In this document: in pieces, positions 56,201-63,772 of the stretch | How the letters are laid out: every line of letters begins with the position of its first letter | How positions within the stretch are numbered: the stretch's first letter is position 1 | Origin: Kitasatospora sp. NBC_01250 | GTDB taxonomy: Bacteria; Actinomycetota; Actinomycetes; Streptomycetales; Streptomycetaceae | NCBI RefSeq assembly: GCF_036226465.1 | Contig: NZ_CP108476.1 | Location: 1,860,001 to 1,924,000 of the forward strand | Reading direction: 5' to 3' | Length of the DNA stretch: 64,000 bases | Program-made: the position numbers and the translations under genes | The notes under the pieces: model-generated | Database searches by the model: none | What the model was told of the DNA's origin: nothing | Seen by the model: only the letters and a program-made list of their open reading frames with translations

Positions 56201-56625
56201 GGCGCCTCCCGCACGTCCGCCAACGCGGGGCCGCGCCACAGCCCCAGCGCCTCCCGCAGCGCGAGGGCCGCCTCGGCAGGCCGACCCTGCGCGAGCAACT
56301 GCCTACCGGAGCCCGCCAGTTGCTCGAACCGAACGACGTCCACCGCAGCCGCCTCGACGGCCAGCCGGTACCCGGCCGGTCCGAGGCCGAGCAGCGCCGG
56401 ATCCCCCAGCAGGCCCCGCAACCGGGACACCAGGGACTGCAGCGCGTTCACCTGGTCGGCCGGCGGCGCCCCGGCCCACAGCGCCTCGGCCAGCACCTCC
56501 GGCCGCACGGCGCGCCCGCCCTCCAGTCCCAACCGGGCCACCAGCGCGCGCAACCGCGCCCCGCCGATCACCAGCGGGCCCGTTCCGGGATCGAGCATCA
56601 AGGGTCCGAGCAGGCCGACACGCAC
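53284..56625 (-). CDS. AfsR/SARP-type transcriptional regulator (OmpR-wHTH, BTAD, NB-ARC, TPR)
   Basis: 1113 residues from GTG at 56625, where the conserved VRVGLLGPLML opening of the family begins; a frame extension to 56724 adds 33 Arg-rich residues without support. Order: OmpR-like winged helix (about 1-90), bacterial transcriptional activation domain (95-240), P-loop ATPase with GPGGAGKT at 293-300 and Walker B VLVLDNCEH, then a long helical region with TPR-like repeats. It contains a Gly/Ala/Pro/Ser-rich linker of about 35 residues (PAGSPGAPGSPGGSGALGAP). Such proteins bind direct heptamer repeats and activate antibiotic genes. It may regulate this cluster or adjacent genes; the sequence does not decide. 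Divergent from the secreted-protein gene. Confidence 0.9.
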   Translation of the reverse strand: MRVGLLGPLMLDPGTGPLVIGGARLRALVARLGLEGGRAVRPEVLAEALWAGAPPADQVNALQSLVSRLRGLLGDPALLGLGPAGYRLAVEAAAVDVVRFEQLAGSGRQLLAQGRPAEAALALREALGLWRGPALADVREAPFAEAAAERLERARLAALEERIEADLALGAGPELVAELESLTADHPLHERLHAQLVRALAVGGRGAEALAGYQRIRERLADTFGSDPGPQLQAAHLAVLRGELPSQQDRPEPWRARLPGNLEAPLTSFVGREDDVRRVVGLLGQVRLVTLVGPGGAGKTRLATASGRELTPSGGVWCVALAPVAADDLPRAVLGALRAREAGVPKGASGPGGAGEEVLDRLAGVLAGEDLVLVLDNCEHLVEAVAALAETLLGRCPRLRVLATSREALRIEGEVLHPVLPLGLPDPDSTAEQARTSAAVRLFRDRALAVRPDFEPVGDALTAAIEICRRLDGLPLAIELAAARLRTLPVEVVAARLDDRFRLLTRGSRTALPRHRTLRGAVAWSWELMDADERVLLERLSVVPGSFTEDAAQAVGGLDVRCGDGRGADGRGADGYAADVRELVAALVDKSLLHPLGAAATGEPRYRMLETIREYGLEQLTRRGEAGAARARHAAFFLELAERAEPLLRTRDQLRWLARLSAERDSLPAAVRWAVDSGDAGTAVRLAAALCWFWSMRGYPPESLDLLGRVLELPGPVDPVARALVVATHEVGTESIGRPQEREAAFGRIEEAMAGIDPGVHPLLELARLAAAIGGPKPPAGSPGAPGSPGGSGALGAPGSPGASAPPVGERRDPSGRPFGLLVQGLLTLHTGNVTEATDHLTRALAGFEELGERWGLATALSTLGSIRRRSGDLAAALAMNERATRCFEELGMQEYTVENEVQAALMRGQAGDVDGARRQLAGLCEQVAGSGSAEPWAMVGLGRATLEWRAAEPAAARTHALAALAGAPGAQPVPSQLTALLLAVLAQVDAADGRPEEAVRRLDDPAVHLVLTWNSAVTGRIAVVVAGIELSRDRPADAARLLGVADVLRGSDDLGDPDVRAITRRATAALGAAGFAAAHATGAVMTRTGAKELLSALVTAPVEQPGRSGQRA

Positions 56626-56737
56626 CCGCCCACTATCGCAGCACCACCTGCGCCACCGTCCGCGCACCCCGGGGCGCGCGCCCTTCCCCGCCTGAAAAAG
56701 CACCGCTGACCTGCGCCGTCCCACATGGTGTCAGGCG

Positions 56738-56768
56738 CTGACAGCAAGCCCCCCGGCTCCGCTACAGT
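56738..56768 (+). promoter_or_regulatory. possible promoter for the secreted-protein gene
   Basis: CTGACA (56738-56743) and TACAGT (56763-56768) resemble -35 and -10 elements with an 18-19 bp spacer. The leader to the ATG at 56984 would be about 210 nt. This and the divergent AfsR-like start share the 358-bp gap 56626-56983, in which I see no gene or hairpin of note. Confidence 0.4.
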
Positions 56769-56983
56769 GACCCGCATGACCCCGCTCGTGAGCCGCCGCC
56801 ATGTCGACCATGGCCGTGCCACCACGACCGGCTGTCGCCGCGTCAACTGACGCGGCCCCCTGTAACTCCCACCTCCGCCCCGGCCTGCGCCGGGGCGTCC
56901 GAGGGCCGCCACCGCTCGTCCTCCCCGGCGGCCCCGCCCGTGCGCCCGGCCGCCGTCCCGCCGCAACCTGGAACAGGACTCCC

Positions 56984-58420
56984 ATGCGCCTGCGCACCCC
57001 GAAACCCGCCGCCGCACTCGCCCTCGCCAGCCTGCTCTGGACCAGCACGGCCGGCGTCTCCCTCGCCGCACCGGGCTTCGGCCCGCTGCCCCCGCAGAAC
57101 CCGGCCACCGCCCCGAACGGCACGGCCACCATGCACGGAGACAGCGCCTCCAGCGACACCACGCCCTATCCCGGGCCCGGCAGCGGCGCCGTCTCCTGGA
57201 ACCGGACGGCACTCGCCTCCGCCTGCCCCACCGTGGTGATCGGCGCCGACGGCCTGCCGGTCGCGCTCTGCACCACGATCTTCGGGCAGACCCCCACCGT
57301 CCACCTGCTCGACCCGCACTCCGGCGCGGACCTGGCCTCGCTCGCGCTCCCCAAGGGCAGCCTCTTCGGCGGCGTCTACGCCTACCTGGACGCCACCGGG
57401 GCACTGGTCGCGGTGGACGGCAACGACAACCTGCTGCGGATCGGGCACCACCACGGCACGAGCGGCTGGTCCCTGACCGTGGACCAGTCCACCTCGCTGG
57501 CCGGTGCGATCCCGGCAGGCGACAACGTGGTGGGCCTGAGCCCGGGTTGGGACGGCCGGGTGTGGTTCGCCACCTCCGGCGGCGTGATCGGCACGGTGGA
57601 CACCGGCACCGGGACCGTGCGCACCATCAGCACCGGCGAAGGCGTCGGCAACAGCATCTCCACCGTGCCGGGCCACACCGCCGTCGCCACCGACCACGCG
57701 CTCTACCTCCTCTCCGAGGCACCCGACGGCACCCCGGTGATCGACTGGCGGGCCCCCTACGACCGCGGCCCCGGCCGCAAGCCCGGCCAGCTGAGCTGGG
57801 GAACCGGCGCGACCCCGAGCTTCTTCGGCCCCGGCGACGGCACCGAGTACGTGACCATCACCGACAACGCCGCCCCGCACGAGAACCTGCTGGTCTACCG
57901 GGTGGCGGACGGCCCGACCCCGGTCTGCAGCACGCCGGTGCTCACCCAGTACCCGGCCAGCGGGACGGAGGACGCGGTGATCGCCTCCGGCAGCTCGGTC
58001 TTCGTCACCAACACCTACGGCTACCCGTACCCGGCGCTGCCCGCCGGCGCCCCCGCCAGCGTGCCCTCCTCGGCGGACTTCGACGGCGGGCTGAGCCGGG
58101 TGGACCTGGACGCCGACGGCAACGGCTGCCACCCGGTGTGGAACAGCGACGTCAAGTCGGCCGCGCTGCCCCGCCTTTCGCTCGCCGACGGGAAGATCTA
58201 CACCCTCACCGTCAGCGGCCCGACCGGCATCCTCGGCAGCAACACCTTCGCCCGCTACTCCTACGCCACGCTCGACCCGGCGACCGGCACCCAGCTGAGC
58301 TCCTCCCCCATCGGACTCGGCCTGCTCTACAACCCCCTCCAGATGACCGGCACCACCGGCCCCGACGGCACCCTCTACCAGGGCACCGAGACCGGCATCC
58401 TGCGCTTCACCCGCAGCTAG
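56984..58420 (+). CDS. secreted protein of unknown function, probable beta-propeller
   Basis: 478 residues. ATG at 56984 follows CAGGA. The N-terminus MRLRTPKPAAALALASLLW...SLAAPG is a signal peptide with cleavage near 29. The mature part has repeated short strands with GxxW/xGxxL patterns (GWDGRVWFATSGGVIGTVD, GTEYVTITD, ADGKIYTLTV, GPDGTLYQGTETGILRF), as in quinoprotein-like or NHL beta-propellers; no catalytic motif is recognised. The TAG stop at 58418-58420 is part of the CTAG target duplication of the following IS element. The element sits exactly at the end of the gene but leaves the protein unchanged. Confidence 0.8.
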   Translation: MRLRTPKPAAALALASLLWTSTAGVSLAAPGFGPLPPQNPATAPNGTATMHGDSASSDTTPYPGPGSGAVSWNRTALASACPTVVIGADGLPVALCTTIFGQTPTVHLLDPHSGADLASLALPKGSLFGGVYAYLDATGALVAVDGNDNLLRIGHHHGTSGWSLTVDQSTSLAGAIPAGDNVVGLSPGWDGRVWFATSGGVIGTVDTGTGTVRTISTGEGVGNSISTVPGHTAVATDHALYLLSEAPDGTPVIDWRAPYDRGPGRKPGQLSWGTGATPSFFGPGDGTEYVTITDNAAPHENLLVYRVADGPTPVCSTPVLTQYPASGTEDAVIASGSSVFVTNTYGYPYPALPAGAPASVPSSADFDGGLSRVDLDADGNGCHPVWNSDVKSAALPRLSLADGKIYTLTVSGPTGILGSNTFARYSYATLDPATGTQLSSSPIGLGLLYNPLQMTGTTGPDGTLYQGTETGILRFTRS

Positions 58421-58444
58421 CTTGACTCTGTCGGGGATCTTGGA
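58421..58444 (+). repeat. left terminal inverted repeat of the IS1182-family element
   Basis: 24 bp, perfect inverted match to 60223-60246; the match stops at base 25 on both sides. It lies 9 bp beyond the transposase stop codon. Confidence 0.92.
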
Positions 58445-58453
58445 CGACGGGGC

Positions 58454-60190
58454 TCAAGTACCGAGGGCGCGCCAGGACTTCGTCCGGGGGATGTCGTTCT
58501 CGTCCAGGTAGGTCTGGAAGGCGGTCGGCGGTCTCGGCGGGAGAGCTCCCTCGGTGACGGGTTGGCCGCTGAGTCGTTCGATGTTCACGGCGATGGCTGT
58601 GAGTACGTGCTGCAGGTGGGCTTTCGGCCGGCCTCGGTAGCGGCAGTGGCGCATGCCGTGTCCGTGGGCGAACTCGTTCATGGTGCCCTCGATACCGGAG
58701 CGGACCGCGTAGCGGGCCTTCCACTCCGGTGTCTGCTGCTCTGTTCGGACGTGGACTTGCAGGTCGCGGAGTTCTCGCGGGGGGAAGCCCACGTTGCGGG
58801 CGTCACCGGAGCTGGTGCAGCGGGGGCGGTCCGGACACGGCTGGCACTGGCTCTTGGTGAACCGTGCCACGATCAGGGGTGCCGCGGTGGGCGAGGAGGT
58901 CGGGTAGGGACCGTGCCATCCGGCGCTGACCTGGCCGTTGGGGCAGGTGACCTGTCGGCGGTCGAAGTCGATGTGGAAGTCGTCGCGGTCGAACCCTTCG
59001 TTCTTGCGGTGCTGGCGGGTGGGGTTGCCCGGCAGGGGTCCGCTGATGGTGACCTGGTGTTCGCGGGCGGCTCGTTCCAGGTGGACGAGGGAGGTGTAGC
59101 CGCCGTCAACCAGGTGCTCGGCGGGCAGCAGTTCGCGGCGTGCCAGGCGGGTGTGGATGCCGGGCAAGGCTTGGCCGTCGTTGGTGGCGGCCGAGGTGGT
59201 GGCCACGTCCGTGATCACGTTGACGCTGTCGGGGGCACAGGTCTCGGTGACGTGCGCGGCGAAGCCTTTCCAGCTGATGATGTGCCCGTGGCGGACGTAG
59301 CGCGCCGTGGTGTCGTAGGGGGAGACGATCGCCGAGGCGGAGGGCGGCAGGCCACCGTCGTCGGCGGTGCGCCAGCGCAGGCGGCCCGCCGCGTCACGGT
59401 AGTAGTTCTGCACGAGGATCTGCCGTAGGGCTTCGGCCTGCGGGCCGGGCCGGTAGGCCGGTCCGTGCTCGTGGAGGTGTTCCAGCAGGCGGCAGGCGTC
59501 GTCACCGGCGGTGAGGATCCTGGTCTTGGGCCGGGTGGGGTTCTTGCCCAGGCGGACCGGGCGGCCGTAGCGACGCCCCCAGTCCTCGTCGACCAGGCCG
59601 GTCAGCAGGTGCGAAGCGGTCCGGGCCGCCTCTTCCAGGACGGCACGGACGGCCTCGGTGACCATTTCCAGCCGGGTCAGTTCGCGCACCGCGGCCAGGA
59701 CGTGGGTGGAGTCGGTGCGCTGAGTGGTGCGCTCGCGCACGAGTCCGGCCTCCTTCAGGCGCGCGAGTGCCAGATCGAGGAGGCGGTCGGCTCGGTCCTC
59801 CAGGACCAGGCGCTCACGGAAGTCGGCCAGCACGCTGTGGTGGAAGCCGGGATCGTCCAGTTCCATGGCCATCGCGTACTTGAAGTCGATGCGGCAGCGC
59901 ACCGCTTCGGCCGCTTGCCGGTCCGACAGGCCGAGCAGGAACTGCAGCACGCTGACGGTGGCCAGCTGGGCGGGCGAGATGCCGGGGCGTCCGTCGCGCG
60001 GGTACCAGCCCGCGAAGTCCTCGTCGCGCCACAGCCCGTCCAGCCGGTCTCTGACCCACATCGCCGTCGTGCCGCCGGGGTTGCTCGCCCGCGCGATTTG
60101 CGCGGTCAGAGCCGGAACTTGCTCACCGGAGCGCGGATGGAGCGACAACTGACACCTCGACAACTGCAGGTCTTCGATCAGCCCGAGCAT
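58454..60190 (-). CDS. IS1182-family DDE transposase
   Basis: 578 residues, full length. It has the family's N-terminal DUF772-type region ([48 protein letters not shown]), then [17 protein letters not shown] with the first catalytic Asp, a second Asp in HLVDGGYTS and a final Glu in [24 protein letters not shown] Cys pattern ([10 protein letters not shown]) lies before the last motif, as in the family. ATG at 60190 sits just inside the right inverted repeat. No frameshift or stop, so probably active. Confidence 0.95.
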   Translation of the reverse strand: MLGLIEDLQLSRCQLSLHPRSGEQVPALTAQIARASNPGGTTAMWVRDRLDGLWRDEDFAGWYPRDGRPGISPAQLATVSVLQFLLGLSDRQAAEAVRCRIDFKYAMAMELDDPGFHHSVLADFRERLVLEDRADRLLDLALARLKEAGLVRERTTQRTDSTHVLAAVRELTRLEMVTEAVRAVLEEAARTASHLLTGLVDEDWGRRYGRPVRLGKNPTRPKTRILTAGDDACRLLEHLHEHGPAYRPGPQAEALRQILVQNYYRDAAGRLRWRTADDGGLPPSASAIVSPYDTTARYVRHGHIISWKGFAAHVTETCAPDSVNVITDVATTSAATNDGQALPGIHTRLARRELLPAEHLVDGGYTSLVHLERAAREHQVTISGPLPGNPTRQHRKNEGFDRDDFHIDFDRRQVTCPNGQVSAGWHGPYPTSSPTAAPLIVARFTKSQCQPCPDRPRCTSSGDARNVGFPPRELRDLQVHVRTEQQTPEWKARYAVRSGIEGTMNEFAHGHGMRHCRYRGRPKAHLQHVLTAIAVNIERLSGQPVTEGALPPRPPTAFQTYLDENDIPRTKSWRALGT

Positions 60191-60222
60191 GCCCGCTGAT
60201 CAGGCGGGCACACCGGGAACGC

Positions 60223-60246
60223 TCCAAGATCCCCGACAGAGTCAAG
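60223..60246 (-). repeat. right terminal inverted repeat of the IS1182-family element
   Basis: 24 bp, partner of 58421-58444. It is followed by CTAG, whose last three bases merge with the left border of the MITE-like element. Confidence 0.92.
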
Positions 60247-60249
60247 CTA

Positions 60250-60436
60250 GGCCGTGTCTCACAATTCGCGTCGGATCAGCGCGCGGTGTTGGGCGCCCGG
60301 CTGGGCGTGCCGGCGAAGCGTCCTCGTACTGGGTCGTACGTGGATGATTCGCCGGTGCGTCCAGGCGGGCAGCGACATCAGCAGCTGACGCTGCGGGCCG
60401 GCGTCGCGCGCCTGGCGGGAATTGTGAGACACGGCC
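60250..60436. mobile_element. MITE-like element, 187 bp, TA target duplication
   Basis: Terminal 18-bp perfect inverted repeats (GGCCGTGTCTCACAATTC at 60250-60267 and its complement at 60419-60436) flanked by TA on each side (60248-60249, 60437-60438). There is no coding capacity. Size, repeats and TA duplication fit a MITE mobilised by an IS630/Tc1-type transposase, none of which is in this window. The IS1182-family element has inserted at its left border. Confidence 0.75.
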
Positions 60437-60669
60437 TAAGCGGCCCAGAAGCCGCCCACCGCCATCAGCAGGCCCACCAGCAGCACCACCAGGCCGGCCG
60501 GCGAACCGGCCGAACTGCCGCCCGCGTCCTTGCCCTTGCGGATCAGCCCCGCGCCGAAGATCGCGAGAACCACCCCGAAGCCGCCGACGGTCATCCACAC
60601 GTCCGCCATGACGCCTTCGAGGTGCGGGCCGTTGTGCACCACCGTCGCGAGGTCCCACTTGTCCGGCAC
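60436..60669 (-). CDS. small membrane protein, two TM segments
   Basis: 77 residues from GTG at 60669, preceded by GGAGAG at 6-nt spacing; a longer frame to 60747 overlaps the upstream gene. Two hydrophobic helices (VWMTVGGFGVVLAIFGAGLI and GLVVLLVGLLMAVGGFW) are separated by a polar loop RKGKDAGGSSAGSPA. No family recognised. It starts 10 bp after the WXG-type gene and so is translated from the same operon. Its stop TAG uses the last base of the MITE-like element plus the TA duplication. A membrane partner or immunity protein for the upstream gene is a possibility from context only. Confidence 0.75.
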   Translation of the reverse strand: MPDKWDLATVVHNGPHLEGVMADVWMTVGGFGVVLAIFGAGLIRKGKDAGGSSAGSPAGLVVLLVGLLMAVGGFWAA

Positions 60670-60679
60670 TGGTGCTCTC

Positions 60680-61813
60680 CTACTTCCCCTGGGCCAGGTT
60701 CTGGGCATCGGTCTCGATGCCCGAGCCGGCCGAGTATATGGCGGCATTCAGACCGGTGCCGAAGCCCTGCTCCAACGCGGCGTCCCGGAGCTTGGCCTTG
60801 TCGCTGCGGTTCTTGCCACCGAGCATCCCCTCCTTGGTGGCCATGTCGGCGAACTCCTTGTTGCTCGCGTTGCCGACCGAGCCGGTGATGGCGTTGGTGA
60901 CCGCGTCCTGCCAGAGCGTGCTCCCGCTCGATCCGTTCTGCAGGTCCTGGCTGAACCCGCCGACGATGTTGCCCAGCCCGCCGTTGACCGCGTTGCCCAT
61001 CCGCCCCTCGCCGGTGAGGATGTTGCCCACCGTGCCGCTCAGCTTGAGCTCCTCGGCCGCCGAGGCCCCGCCCGCGACGAACAGTGACGTGCCGGCCGCG
61101 GCCCGGCGGGCGTTGGTGAAGTCCGTACCGTAGGTGATCGGCTGCCCGCTGAGCGCCTGCTGGCCCACCGCGCTGCCGTAGTCGGCGGCCAGGTTGGTGG
61201 CGAAGTTCTTCAGGAAGTTCTTGCCGAACTTCCCGCCGAACTCGGCCGCCGCGGTGAGGAACTTCTCGATGGTGGCGGCCATCTCCTCGGACAGGTCGAA
61301 GAACTTCTTCAGCAGTTCGGTGACCTTCTCGGCCGCCGCGGTGAAGAGCTTGACCAGGTCGAGGATCTTGGCGGCCTTGGCGGCCACCGCGGTGTTGGCC
61401 ACCAGGTCCGAGACGAACCCGGTGAACAGCGACAGCGCGGCCCCCGCCACCTCCATCTCGGCGATCTGGGTGGCGATGTCGATGATCGACTCGTTGATCG
61501 AGTCGATCTGATCGGCGTAGTCGCGCAGCCCCTTGGCGATCTCGTGGAAGTGCTTCGCGATGTCCTCGAAGGCCTTCTTCTGGTCGCCCCAGTGCGACAG
61601 GAACGCGTCGTACGCCGGCCCCGACCAGTCACCCGGACCCATCGAGTGGATGGTGGTGTCGATCGCCTGCGAGACCCCGCTGATCTCGTTGCCCATGGTG
61701 TCCCAGGCACCGGCCACCGTGCGCAGCTTGTCCCCGTCACCACCGGGCAGTTCGATCCCCAGGGCCTGCAGGATGTCCATGACCTTGCCGTCGATCCAGC
61801 CGTTGACACTCAT
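60680..61813 (-). CDS. WXG100-like type VII secretion substrate with hydrophobic C-terminal region
   Basis: 377 residues. ATG at 61813 is preceded by AGGGGG. The first 110 or so residues form a helical hairpin with W63-S-G65 (GDWSGPAYDAF) at the turn, typical of WXG100/ESX proteins, which are exported folded by type VII secretion systems. Then come amphipathic/hydrophobic helices (about 120-200) and a Gly/Ala-rich C-terminal half (GNILTGEGRMGNAVNGGLGNIVGGF) resembling the central parts of polymorphic-toxin proteins; no nuclease or other enzymatic motif is visible. It lies between an EspC-like gene (11 bp upstream) and a two-TM small gene (10 bp downstream), a three-gene operon. It could be a membrane-acting effector or a structural substrate. 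Confidence 0.75.
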   Translation of the reverse strand: MSVNGWIDGKVMDILQALGIELPGGDGDKLRTVAGAWDTMGNEISGVSQAIDTTIHSMGPGDWSGPAYDAFLSHWGDQKKAFEDIAKHFHEIAKGLRDYADQIDSINESIIDIATQIAEMEVAGAALSLFTGFVSDLVANTAVAAKAAKILDLVKLFTAAAEKVTELLKKFFDLSEEMAATIEKFLTAAAEFGGKFGKNFLKNFATNLAADYGSAVGQQALSGQPITYGTDFTNARRAAAGTSLFVAGGASAAEELKLSGTVGNILTGEGRMGNAVNGGLGNIVGGFSQDLQNGSSGSTLWQDAVTNAITGSVGNASNKEFADMATKEGMLGGKNRSDKAKLRDAALEQGFGTGLNAAIYSAGSGIETDAQNLAQGK

Positions 61814-61824
61814 CGCCCGCCCCC

Positions 61825-62151
61825 TCAGACGCTCTTGCCGACACTGTCGGCGTTGTCCTTGACCGCCTTGTCGGTCGCCTGATAAGCCGCCGCACTCGTC
61901 TGCAGCCGGCTGTTGTTGGCGTCCAACACCTGGGTGAGCTGGTTGAGTGCCTTGGAGGTGCTGTTGAACAGCTGCAGGTACTGCGAGAGCGCCCCGTCAC
62001 AAGCCCCGAGCAGCCCGAACGCCTGCCCGACATCACCGGCAGTCGTCTCGAACGACGCCACCTGCCCGCCCAACGTCTGCGACTCGGTACCGAACTTGCC
62101 ACCGAGCGCCGTCAGAGTCGTTGGATGTACCTGGAATTGTCCGTTCACCAT
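61825..62151 (-). CDS. EspC/WXG100-like type VII secretion substrate
   Basis: 108 residues, almost all helical, about the usual length for ESX substrates. Near the C-terminus Y90-Q-A-T-D94 matches the YxxxD/E secretion signal. The composition (FQVHPTTLTALGGKFGTESQTLGGQVASFETTAGDVG) fits the EspC-type family. ATG at 62151, after GGGGA, is chosen; GTG at 62148 is possible. First gene of the operon with the WXG-type and two-TM genes. It probably dimerises with a WXG partner, perhaps the next gene's product. No type VII ATPase is in this window. Confidence 0.78.
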   Translation of the reverse strand: MVNGQFQVHPTTLTALGGKFGTESQTLGGQVASFETTAGDVGQAFGLLGACDGALSQYLQLFNSTSKALNQLTQVLDANNSRLQTSAAAYQATDKAVKDNADSVGKSV

Positions 62152-62885
62152 GCCGCGTTCCCCGTTCCTGAGCCATCTGCTGTGCGCACAGCATCATTGC
62201 AGGCAGCCCCGACCCCCTGTTGAGCAGATGGAGGGTAAAGCCCCACCCCTCCCCCTCCCCCCACACGCCGCACCCAGCCATACGGCCCCAGCCCCCGCCC
62301 GAACGCACCGTTTCGCTGCCGGACCTCTTCAAACCCTTCCCACCCCACCACAACCCACCCCTCCCCCGGCCGTCCCACCCTCTCACCCTCGCGATGGCGG
62401 GCAACACGCACAGCAAGCGGTCGCCCACCTCATGCACGTCACCGGTGATGTGGCTTTCGCTGCTGCTGGAGGCAGAGCAGGGCATCGACGTGCTCGCGTT
62501 CTCGGGGACCTTCTTCGCCCAGTCGAACCCGCGGATCGCCACGATGCCGGCCCAGCTCGCGGCATCCGGAGTGAAGGTCCGCCCGTGCTTCGGCGACCCC
62601 CACGGCCGCGCTGTAGCGGTCCGCGGGCCAGACCCTGTGGGCGTACTGCCACCAGACCCAGCTCCTCGTCGAGGACGGCCAGGACCCCACCACGCCCGAG
62701 GGCTACGGCTGGCGGTTCCTGCGGGCGGCGTACTCTCGCCCCACCACGGCCCCGCCCGGGAGACCGCTCAGCACGTCCTGATGCGCGAGGCCGTCGTGGA
62801 GAGCAGCGGCCCGGCCGCCCGCATGCGTGCCGCTCAGGACGCGCTGCGGGACTCCGCCGGCCGACCGTGAAGGGAGCGGGGCGGG
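62152..62885. other. 734-bp stretch without an intact gene
   Basis: Open frames here show no coherent protein. The first 300 bp is C-rich and low-complexity, with runs such as CCCCTCCCCCTCCCCC. The middle contains a DUF5919-like remnant (62460-62625). From about 62630 another frame reads TLWAYCHQTQLLVEDG and EGYGWRFLRAAYS, then coding-like sequence returns to the first frame (VLMREAVVESSGPAARM) up to 62870. The mixture of frames suggests several decayed gene pieces. The last bases hold the ribosome site of the isochorismatase-family gene. Confidence 0.6.
62460..62625 (+). pseudogene. remnant of a DUF5919-type (XRE regulator-associated) protein
   Basis: About 55 codons read LLLEAEQGIDVLAFSGTFFAQ, NPRIATMPAQLAASGVKV and CFGDPHGRAVAVRG, which I recognise as the core of the DUF5919 domain found C-terminal to XRE-family DNA-binding regions in actinomycetes. 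Neither the helix-turn-helix part nor the domain's remainder is present in frame, and a frame break follows near 62612. Identification is from memory of the family pattern. Confidence 0.55.
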
Positions 62886-63476
62886 ATGGACACCCGAGCG
62901 GCGCTGATCGTCGTCGACATGCAGAACGGCTTCCTCAACCACCACACCCGGCACCTGGTGCCCGTGGTGGCGGACCTGGTCGACCGGTGGTCCGCGACCG
63001 GACGCCCGGTCGTGTTCACCCGCTACCTCAACCACCAGGGCAGCCAGTTCGAGCGCCTCATCCACTGGACCCGCCTGCGCGAGGCCCCCGAGACGGACCT
63101 CGTACCCGAACTCCAGGACCGCGCCCGCCGATCGGCCGCGGTCATCGACAAGCCGGCCTACACCTGCTTCACGCCCCGAACCACCGCTCTGGCCACCGCC
63201 GAAGGCTGGAGCGACCTCGTCTTCTGCGGCATCGCCACCGACAGCTGCGTCCTCAAGTCGGCAGCCGACGCCTTCGAGCGCGAGTTCACCCCCTGGATCG
63301 TCACCGACGCCTGCGCCAGCGACGCCGGCCCCCAGGTCCACGACGCCGGACTCGTCGTCGCCCGCCGCTTCATCGGCGCCGGCCAGCTCCTCACCACCGC
63401 CCAGCTCTTCGCCCGGCTCACCGAGCCCGCCCTGGACCAGGACCATGACCGCGACACCTCCACCGCCCAGCAGTGA
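62886..63476 (+). CDS. isochorismatase-family cysteine hydrolase
   Basis: 196 residues, the usual length. ATG at 62886 follows GGGAGCGGGGCGG. The catalytic triad of the family is in place: D11 in IVVDMQNGF, K89 in VIDKPAY and C121 in CGIATDSCV, with the cis-peptide neighbourhood GIATDS. Members hydrolyse isochorismate, nicotinamide or related amides; the substrate is unknown here. Cytoplasmic. The downstream truncated FAD oxidoreductase overlaps its end by 32 bp, suggesting a former operon with that enzyme. The gene itself appears intact. Confidence 0.88.
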   Translation: MDTRAALIVVDMQNGFLNHHTRHLVPVVADLVDRWSATGRPVVFTRYLNHQGSQFERLIHWTRLREAPETDLVPELQDRARRSAAVIDKPAYTCFTPRTTALATAEGWSDLVFCGIATDSCVLKSAADAFEREFTPWIVTDACASDAGPQVHDAGLVVARRFIGAGQLLTTAQLFARLTEPALDQDHDRDTSTAQQ

Positions 63477-63705
63477 TCTGATCATCATCGGCGGCGGCCC
63501 CGCTGGCTGCGCAGCTGCCGTGATGGCAGCCAGCGTCGGCCTGCGCTCCGTGCTGATCGAGCCCGTCTCCCTCTGCCACACCCTGCGCCGCATCCCCGCG
63601 ATCAACAACGTCCTCGGCGGCCACACCACCGGCCCAGCCCTGGCCGACGCCGTCACCACCGACGTCGCCGCGCACGCCGCGCACGCCGCGCTGTGCCAGG
63701 TCTTG
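63445..63705 (+). pseudogene. truncated thioredoxin-reductase-like FAD oxidoreductase
   Basis: Only the N-terminal 85 or so residues look real: the dinucleotide-binding motif DLIIIGGGPAGCAAAVMAASVG, then IPAINNVLGGHTTGPALADAV as in thioredoxin-reductase-like proteins of about 300 residues. After about residue 85 the frame runs on to 63906 with unrelated Pro/Arg-rich sequence, so most of the FAD domain and all of the second domain are missing. Just past the break an inverted pair AGTGCGGA/TCCGCACT (near 63707-63740) may mark the junction. Non-functional if the reading is right. Confidence 0.65.
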
Positions 63706-63772
63706 AGTGCGGACCGGCCGCCTGAGCGACCACTCCGCACTGACACTCATCGCCACCTGGCCGGCGTCGGAC

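Larger units (their letters stand above)
58421..60246 (-). mobile_element. IS1182-family insertion sequence, complete
   Basis: 1826 bp bounded by perfect 24-bp terminal inverted repeats (58421-58444 and 60223-60246, beginning CTTGACTCTGTCGGGGATC) and flanked by CTAG on both sides (58417-58420, 60247-60250), read as a 4-bp target duplication. Since CTAG is a palindrome it could also be counted as part of the repeats. One intact transposase gene. Intact ends and gene suggest recent arrival. Confidence 0.92.

Noticed and set aside
51541..56709. 1722-codon plus-strand open frame
   Set aside because: It crosses the serine hydrolase gene out of frame and runs antisense to the AfsR-like gene; its composition is Arg/Gly/Gln-rich and motif-free.
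56843..58132. 429-codon minus-strand open frame
   Set aside because: Antisense to the secreted protein gene, which has a signal peptide and ribosome site; no motif in the antisense frame.
60286..60888. 200-codon plus-strand frame across the MITE and small membrane gene
   Set aside because: It spans a non-coding mobile element and runs antisense to two operon genes; composition is not protein-like.
62220..62870. 216-codon plus-strand frame as an intact gene
   Set aside because: Its first 70 codons are low-complexity Pro/His/Ser, the recognisable DUF5919-like core covers only about 55 codons, and coding signal moves to another frame after 62612. Treated as a remnant.
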